A stretch of 64,000 bases of DNA from Pomphorhynchus laevis (lineage: Eukaryota > Acanthocephala > Palaeacanthocephala > Echinorhynchida > Pomphorhynchidae). The notes under the pieces were generated by a model. It was not told where the DNA came from. It was given only the letters and a program-made list of their open reading frames with translations, and ran no database searches. Numbering within the stretch: the stretch's first letter is position 1; the number at the start of each line of letters is the position of its first letter. The position numbers were made by a program, and so were the translations under genes. The stretch covers positions 62,001 to 126,000 of the forward strand of contig WNNJ02002588.1 in the NCBI GenBank assembly GCA_012934845.2. The letters are read 5' to 3'. Below, one piece after another: positions 58,460 through 64,000 of the stretch.

Positions 58460-59695
58460 ATTTTTCTAATTTTAATACTTGGACCTTATCAACTAAATGA
58501 CCTTTATAAAAGTTTTTATAAAAAAATTTAAATATTTAAGAAAATTTGAATTTGTTATAATTAAATAACTATTTCACTTTCAATTCCAAATACCATAATA
58601 ATTTAGGTGGCGACGACTGCTAAGTGCTTCAAAAATTATTAGATTATAATTAATTAATAGATTAATCTATAATAGATTATAGATAATTATAATAGATTAT
58701 AATTTAATAGATTTCACTCTTTGAACGTTTACAACATGGAATTTTACTTAAAATTATGATGTGAAGATTTTATATAAGAAGTCTTAACATAAGACTTCTG
58801 AAGACTTCTTCGAAGACTTTACATATGTAAAGTCTTCAAATAAAGGAATAAAATTGAAGTTTAATATTAAAATTATTAAATTAAGTATTTGATAAATTTT
58901 TAAACTTACTGCTAAATTAGGAAATACGTTTTACTATTTCATTCGTTTGAAGACCCATTTTAACCCATTTGTAACTCACAAATTTGCTCTTCATCAATGA
59001 AATTACTAAAAAGTGTTGCTATCACATTAGTGTTGTATACACTAAACGGAGACATATCAGATTTATGTATGCCTAATAAACGTATTGCTTTATCTAAACA
59101 TCCTTACAGAGGATAATTACTAAAGGCTTTTCTTTCGGAGTAAAATGAAGGTGGCTTTTAAATAATATAAATCTCTGGTTTTTGTGCCAGTAACTAACCT
59201 GCCTTTTGTGACAGCTAGGCTGGTTTTCATGTCTCCTTTTTGTACAAACTCTCTCTTCGTGTATGCATGTGCACAAGAAAATACACTTTAAAGAAAAACG
59301 CATATTTTCTTATGTCCATTCGAAAGGTGATCATCGCATGTGACATAAAAACAATTCTTGTCTTTGAAACAAATGCAGCTGAGATTTATAAATTTTGCTT
59401 TTCCAATAGAAAATACGCAATTATCGAATAATTGACAAGCCCAATAAGATCAAGATTAATAAAGTACTATCGTTAAATACTTTTTTAAATTCATTACAAT
59501 TTCTTCAAATTGCCTTTTGACGGAGAAAATTTAAACATATTTATTTCCGTCAAAATGTTTTATATTAATTTCACTTTTCGCATTATTAACACTTTGAAAT
59601 TTACATTGAATTATTCGAATCAATAAGAGAATGAATAAATATTTGCTTAGTTTTAACTCTTTGAAATATGCATTCAATATTTTATAGCAGAACGG
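58460..59695. other. AT-rich stretch with stacked palindromes
   Basis: 58777-58837 holds two adjacent perfect hairpins: AGAAGTCTTA/TAAGACTTCT, and the 26-bp palindrome GAAGACTTTACAT with its complement. The plus strand at 59310-59430 has a 40-codon open stretch (SIRKVIIACDIKTILVFETN) without recognised family. Confidence 0.5.
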
Positions 59696-59699
59696 GTAT

Positions 59700-59960
59700 T
59701 GATATTATCAGATAAGTTAACCGAGTCTACATACATTAAATATTCATAAATTGAACACAATGAAAAAATAAATAAAATAATAAAATAATAAATAATTGTT
59801 ATAAAATTTTATATCACGTCCAAATTTAAAATTGAAATTTAAAATAAAAGTCAACTTTATATATTGACTAATAAATAGCAGACGATATATCAACATAAGG
59901 ATTCAAGTCATCAGGAGGAACTGCTATGTTATCGGGTTTTGGTCCCTATTTTCTAATAAG
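59700..59960 (-). mobile_element. Penelope-like 3' region, truncated copy
   Basis: Terminal word (AAGTTAACCGAGTCTACATA), the AT-rich body, GACTAATAAATAGCAGACGA and the CATCAGGAGGAACTGCTATG block, ending shortly after GGTCCC. Confidence 0.72.
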
Positions 59961-60800
59961 ACAATAAATAATATATATGTCTAATAAATAAGACATCGAT
60001 TTTCATTCATCACGCTGTTCATTTAATCAGCCATGAAGAGATTACCCACGTTCGATTAGCTAACCATGAATATGGAGTAATCGAAGATTATGCCTAATTT
60101 CTTATCTCGATCAAAGATTATTTAATAATTTGAACCATTAAACAAAATCACAATTGAACCATATAGAATACAATTTCAATACGACTATGATTGTTTATCA
60201 TATTTAGAAATTGTTCTATTTTAATAATAATTTTCGTTTCGGAATAGAAATGATTTCAACATGAGAATCGAACAACATAATTTATATTTATTAGTAATGC
60301 ATTAAATAATACAAAATGATCAAAATCACATAAAATGCTTATTTATAAAAGTAATATATTTTTAATAAAACAAATTTAAAAATTTTGAGTTTGTTCTTGC
60401 TCAATTTATTATAAATCACCAAATTGTTTTAAGATTTATAAATAATATATAATTATTAATTGCAATTATTAAGAAATTTATTATTAATATTTATTATTGA
60501 TATTAATAAATTTATAAAAAGTTATCAAATATTTTGCAAATAATTATTCTATATTTTAATAAGAATAAACAATTATTTTTCGTAGACATGTAGAATTTAA
60601 TTTCCAGTCCTTTTCAATAACTGTCAAAATTTGCTATTTTTGACTTTAGTATTCTCTACATACAAATAAAAATATAGAGGTATAAAAATGCATAATTCAT
60701 GATCCGTAATTCGTATTAATATTTATCATGATTTGTAAATTACCAAAACATTAACTTTATTGAAAGATAAAATATTGAAGCATTACAACGTTTTCACTTT
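59961..60800. other. AT-rich spacer, no gene
   Basis: No feature could be supported here. Confidence 0.5.
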
Positions 60801-60834
60801 TAACATAAAATGAATTACTACAAAAATCTCACGG

Positions 60835-61140
60835 CCGGCGAACCCACGCAGTATTCATTGCCGACACAGTCGCCCAACGCTCCGAAGAAAAGAAAATAGT
60901 CAAATAGAGTCGCCTCGACAAGCGTTAGTACGAATTTCCTTCCATCGCAGTCGAAACCCTTAGCGCCTTCGGTCTATCCGCAATGAAATTCCTGGAATTT
61001 CTAAGAGCAAAGCTGTCTCGATACACAGGGGAAAACGTACACGCACATGGCTGATGAAGCGCATTTGCACAGAGGATCAATGCTGCATGTTTCAAAGAAT
61101 CAACTGAAGAATCTGCACTTGAATTTTTCGTTTAACTTTT
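60835..61140 (+). mobile_element. LINE C-terminal fragment of another family
   Basis: In one frame with two stops: VFIADTVAQRSEEKKIVK, SRLDKR, then FPSIAVETLSAFGLSAMKFL and EFLRAKLSRYTGENV. The (I/V)AVETLG....FL..L....TGE pattern is the end of a LINE polymerase family common in invertebrates. Local GC content is much higher than the flanks. The 3' part runs into AT-rich DNA. Confidence 0.72.
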
Positions 61141-61439
61141 TAGAAACTGTAAAATTATTTGTTTCGTGGGTTTAGTAAAACCTACATTATTGAGTACAAA
61201 AATAAAGAGTCTCTTTAAATATAATTTTACTTTATATTAGATAATCTGTAAATGAATATAATTGAGTACAAAAACAGTTGTGCTACTAGGTTTTCATAGT
61301 ACTCTATTTGAAAGAAAGGTTACATTCGAATAAATAATAAAGACTTCTAAATTTCAAAACACCGAAAGAGGAAAAAAGAAAGATCAATACGTGTGTGTAC
61401 GAGAAGTATCTTCACCAACCGTTATTTACCAGATCTATC

Positions 61440-61640
61440 TGAGTCTTCTCAGTAATAATTACAGCATCAGATCCAGAGGTATCTAAGCCCCCGGCCCCTA
61501 AGAGTCCAGTTTAGCCTTTGGGGGACGTCCTCTAGAAAATAAGGCTAATCCCAGATAGCACCAAGTACCCCAAAAGGCGTACTTGGGTTTTTCCATTAAA
61601 TGACAGATGCTGGGCCCGTTTCAGGGCCCACTTAGCTCTC
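61440..61640. other. GC-rich segment with consecutive hairpins
   Basis: Three stems in a row: CCCCC (61488-61492) with GGGGG (61520-61524), CCAAGTAC (61561-61568) with GTACTTGG (61579-61586), and GGGCCC (61612-61617) with GGGCCC (61624-61629). It may be the structured 3' part of the LINE just upstream or an independent RNA. No family is recognised. Confidence 0.5.
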
Positions 61641-61869
61641 TTCAGAATACGTTAAAGTCTATCCAGGTCAGTTTTCGCCGACTAATTAATCGTAATGGTA
61701 AACCCATATATGTTATTCGACTAGTGAAGGTAAGGAGTGGTTTAGACTGTAAGATGAAGGAGAGAGAATACAGTGCTAATCTTTTAAGTTTCTGCTTTGT
61801 GGCAGTGGCGCCATGAAAGACGGCCACCTGCGATTTTTCGGAGTGCAAAATGAGATTCGAAGGTGCAAG

Positions 61870-64000
61870 CTAATCTTTTAATCTTAGAAATAACGGCTGA
61901 TGTCCCAAACAACTACATATTTGCACTTGCGTATAGAAAACAGTTTAATGCGTATTAATGCGATGTACATAATCAAATGTGATATAATATCTAACAAACA
62001 AAGTATTATTTCTTAACGATATATAAAGATTTTCATTTATATGTTTAAATTTACTTTTAATATTCTACTGTAAATTTGTATTCTAATTTTATGTTAATTT
62101 TTGGATACTTAAGTTGAAGCTTAAATTATTAATATTATTATTTTTATATTTTGAAGCATAAAGTTTCAATCTTAAATTAAGTTTAAATAAGACTTTTAAT
62201 AATTTATTTTATTTACAGTAGCCGATGCATTCAAATGTTTGCTTGCAGTTTACTGAAAAATGATACACAAAAATTACTTAAATAATGAAGTTTTACAAAA
62301 ATTCAGTTAGGATAGTTGGAATTCGATGAAAATACGCTTGAAGGGTATGAAGTGGATGTACGAATGTGGGCAGGAAAATATTTTCAGTCTAAATGTATGT
62401 ACTATGAAGTTAGATGGATGATCAGAGTTTGAAGACAAATTTTGTGGCATCTATAATCACAAGAGTGTAAAGACAAAAAAAGTCGGTCGATAAAGATCCT
62501 GAGAAGGAAGGTGTAACATTAAGTCAGTGAAGCTTGGAGAAATGAATAGCGATATAGTCAAAGCGACGAAGGCGAAAATGGATACGAATTGCAATGTTTA
62601 AGATATATTGGAGAGAGGAAGTGGTTTGGAGGAGATAGAGAAAATGCTAAGTCAACATTAGGGAAAAATATCTGGTATTTATGATAATATTTAATATTTA
62701 ATTTTCATGATAATATTCTTAATTATAATATTTAATTATTTTAATTAAAATATTTGATAAAAATTAATTATCTCTAGATTTTACTATTCATATTTATTCA
62801 TTAATTAAAATTTACTGTCAACAAATGTTTTATAAAATCCTTAACTGGTATTTATTTATCTAAATTTATTTTAATATTCATTAAAATAATGTATTATTTT
62901 ATTAATGTAAATAATAGTATGTAATATAATATATGTAATATTAATATAATATATTGTAATAAAATGTGATATATAATATCACAAATTTTCTGTTAGCCAA
63001 CTAATATTTCATAAGCGTGAATCAAACTACAAATGCAAACGTTGCGGTAAAGACTGCGAGGATATGTTGCAAGCACACTGTTGCAACATATTGCCCAATA
63101 TGACTTCGAAGAAACTGAACTTAATGGTGAAAGGTCTATCTTAGACTCTTTGTGGCGAAGACCGACATCTATTTTCTTTATTTTGTATATTGTTGGTTAT
63201 CTTCATCGCTAGTAACGGCATTGAAATTAAAAAATAAAAATTATTTTATTTAATAATAATTATTATTAAAATTGGCTCAAAATTATAACAGTTCTGTTTA
63301 TTATTCTTTAAACGATTGATAGTTGTTTTTAAACATCCATTTATTTTTTAGTTTATAAACATCTATTTATATTTTGGCTAAGGAATCTTCCGCAATAAAT
63401 TTGCAAATATGGATTAAAGCAAAAAATTAGATTTACAAAAGCAAATTACGCTCGTATTTTGAGTGATCATAAAATCATGAAATTTCTCAAGTTTCCTTTA
63501 TTACTGCCATATTATGTTTAATTATATCAGCTCCGCAGTTCATAATAATATATCTAATTTAAAATTCTAAAATTATAAGAGTACTAAATTGAATATTGAA
63601 AGAACTAAATTTCTATGTTTATTTAATTTAATTTTTTAATTAAAAAATTAATTAAAATTTAATTTTTAAAAATTAAATTCAATTTTCAATTTAATCTTCT
63701 ATTTAATTTTTTTCTATTTAATCTTTTACTTATTCAATTATTTAAAAATATTTTTCAAACCGATTTAAATGGCTTATTTATAAATTTGCTGTATCGTAAG
63801 CTATAGTACTCATTTGGCAGTTTATGACTTATAAAAGTTTATTCGTATGTGCTTATAAAAGTTTCAGGAAAAGTACTTTTATTTCTCAGGCAACGATATT
63901 TCCTTTCGTTTACATTTTATTTAAAATTTTCTTATAATTATCTAGTCCCAAAGCTTGTCGCCTAGCTTTTTGTATTAAAGATTCACTGTCTTTTAGTTTA
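61870..64000. other. AT-rich right end, possible eroded LINE zinc finger
   Basis: The plus strand at about 63035-63130 reads YKCKRCGKDCEDMLQAHCCN, a Cys/His arrangement like the C-terminal finger of some LINEs, in isolation. A purine-rich, higher-GC patch lies at 62310-62660. Everything else is AT-rich filler. Confidence 0.4.

Noticed and set aside
60809-60898. Small protein ending PKKRK (nuclear-signal-like) from an ATG at 60809
   Set aside because: It lies in a different frame over the LINE fragment, whose own frame carries the recognisable motifs.

Overview
The window is AT-rich (roughly three quarters A+T by eye) nuclear DNA from a multicellular animal. The evidence is one spliced plexin-type receptor gene embedded in many metazoan-type retroelements, a tRNA-derived SINE and fold-back repeats. 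No bacterial operons, tRNA genes or rRNA genes were seen. I cannot name the species. The strongly diverged plexin, its very short introns (43-55 nt) mixed with kilobase introns, and the base composition suggest a fast-evolving invertebrate lineage.

The left 27 kb is one host gene on the minus strand (26616 down to 3075). Joining 16 exons by GT/AG sites and intron phase gives one open frame of about 1207 codons. The domain order is plexin-like: signal peptide, sema domain, inter-domain segments, a Cys-rich PSI-like piece, IPT/TIG repeats, one membrane helix near residues 838-861, and a divergent cytoplasmic part with traces of the GAP halves and the Ras-binding-like insert. AATAAA signals lie 30-45 bases past the stop. 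Its large introns hold a TIR element (8166-10817), two LINE fragments (12.2-12.8 and 17.8-18.5 kb), fold-back elements (14.4-15.1, 20.2-21.4 kb), minisatellite repeats and a tRNA-SINE (23.5-23.9 kb).

The right 37 kb is a graveyard of mobile elements in AT-rich filler. There are several copies of an RT element of Penelope-like type that ends in a shared terminal motif (24.2, 27.4-28.5, 30.4-31.4, 45.0, 51.9-53.7, 59.7 kb). There is a canonical GIY-YIG Penelope fragment with an internal inversion (38.3-39.3 kb). Two closely similar copies of a restriction-like-endonuclease LINE are present, one 5'-truncated (36.5-38.0 kb) and one nearly complete (54.6-58.5 kb). Three other LINE families are present: an EGxTQGD-type RT at 34.4-35.8 kb, an APE-type RTE-like LINE at 45.4 and 50.3-51.8 kb, and a piece at 60.8-61.1 kb. 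tRNA-SINEs lie at 40.4-41.1 kb and a 1-kb inverted-repeat element at 46.3-47.3 kb. No second host gene could be supported.

The most interesting points are the short, divergent plexin and its bimodal introns; the pseudoknot-capable RNA segment conserved in the 3' region of the Penelope-like element; the SINE with a perfect 112-bp inverted repeat; a near-identical 628-bp duplication shared between a plexin intron and the distal repeat field; and GC-rich hairpins at 61.5 kb.
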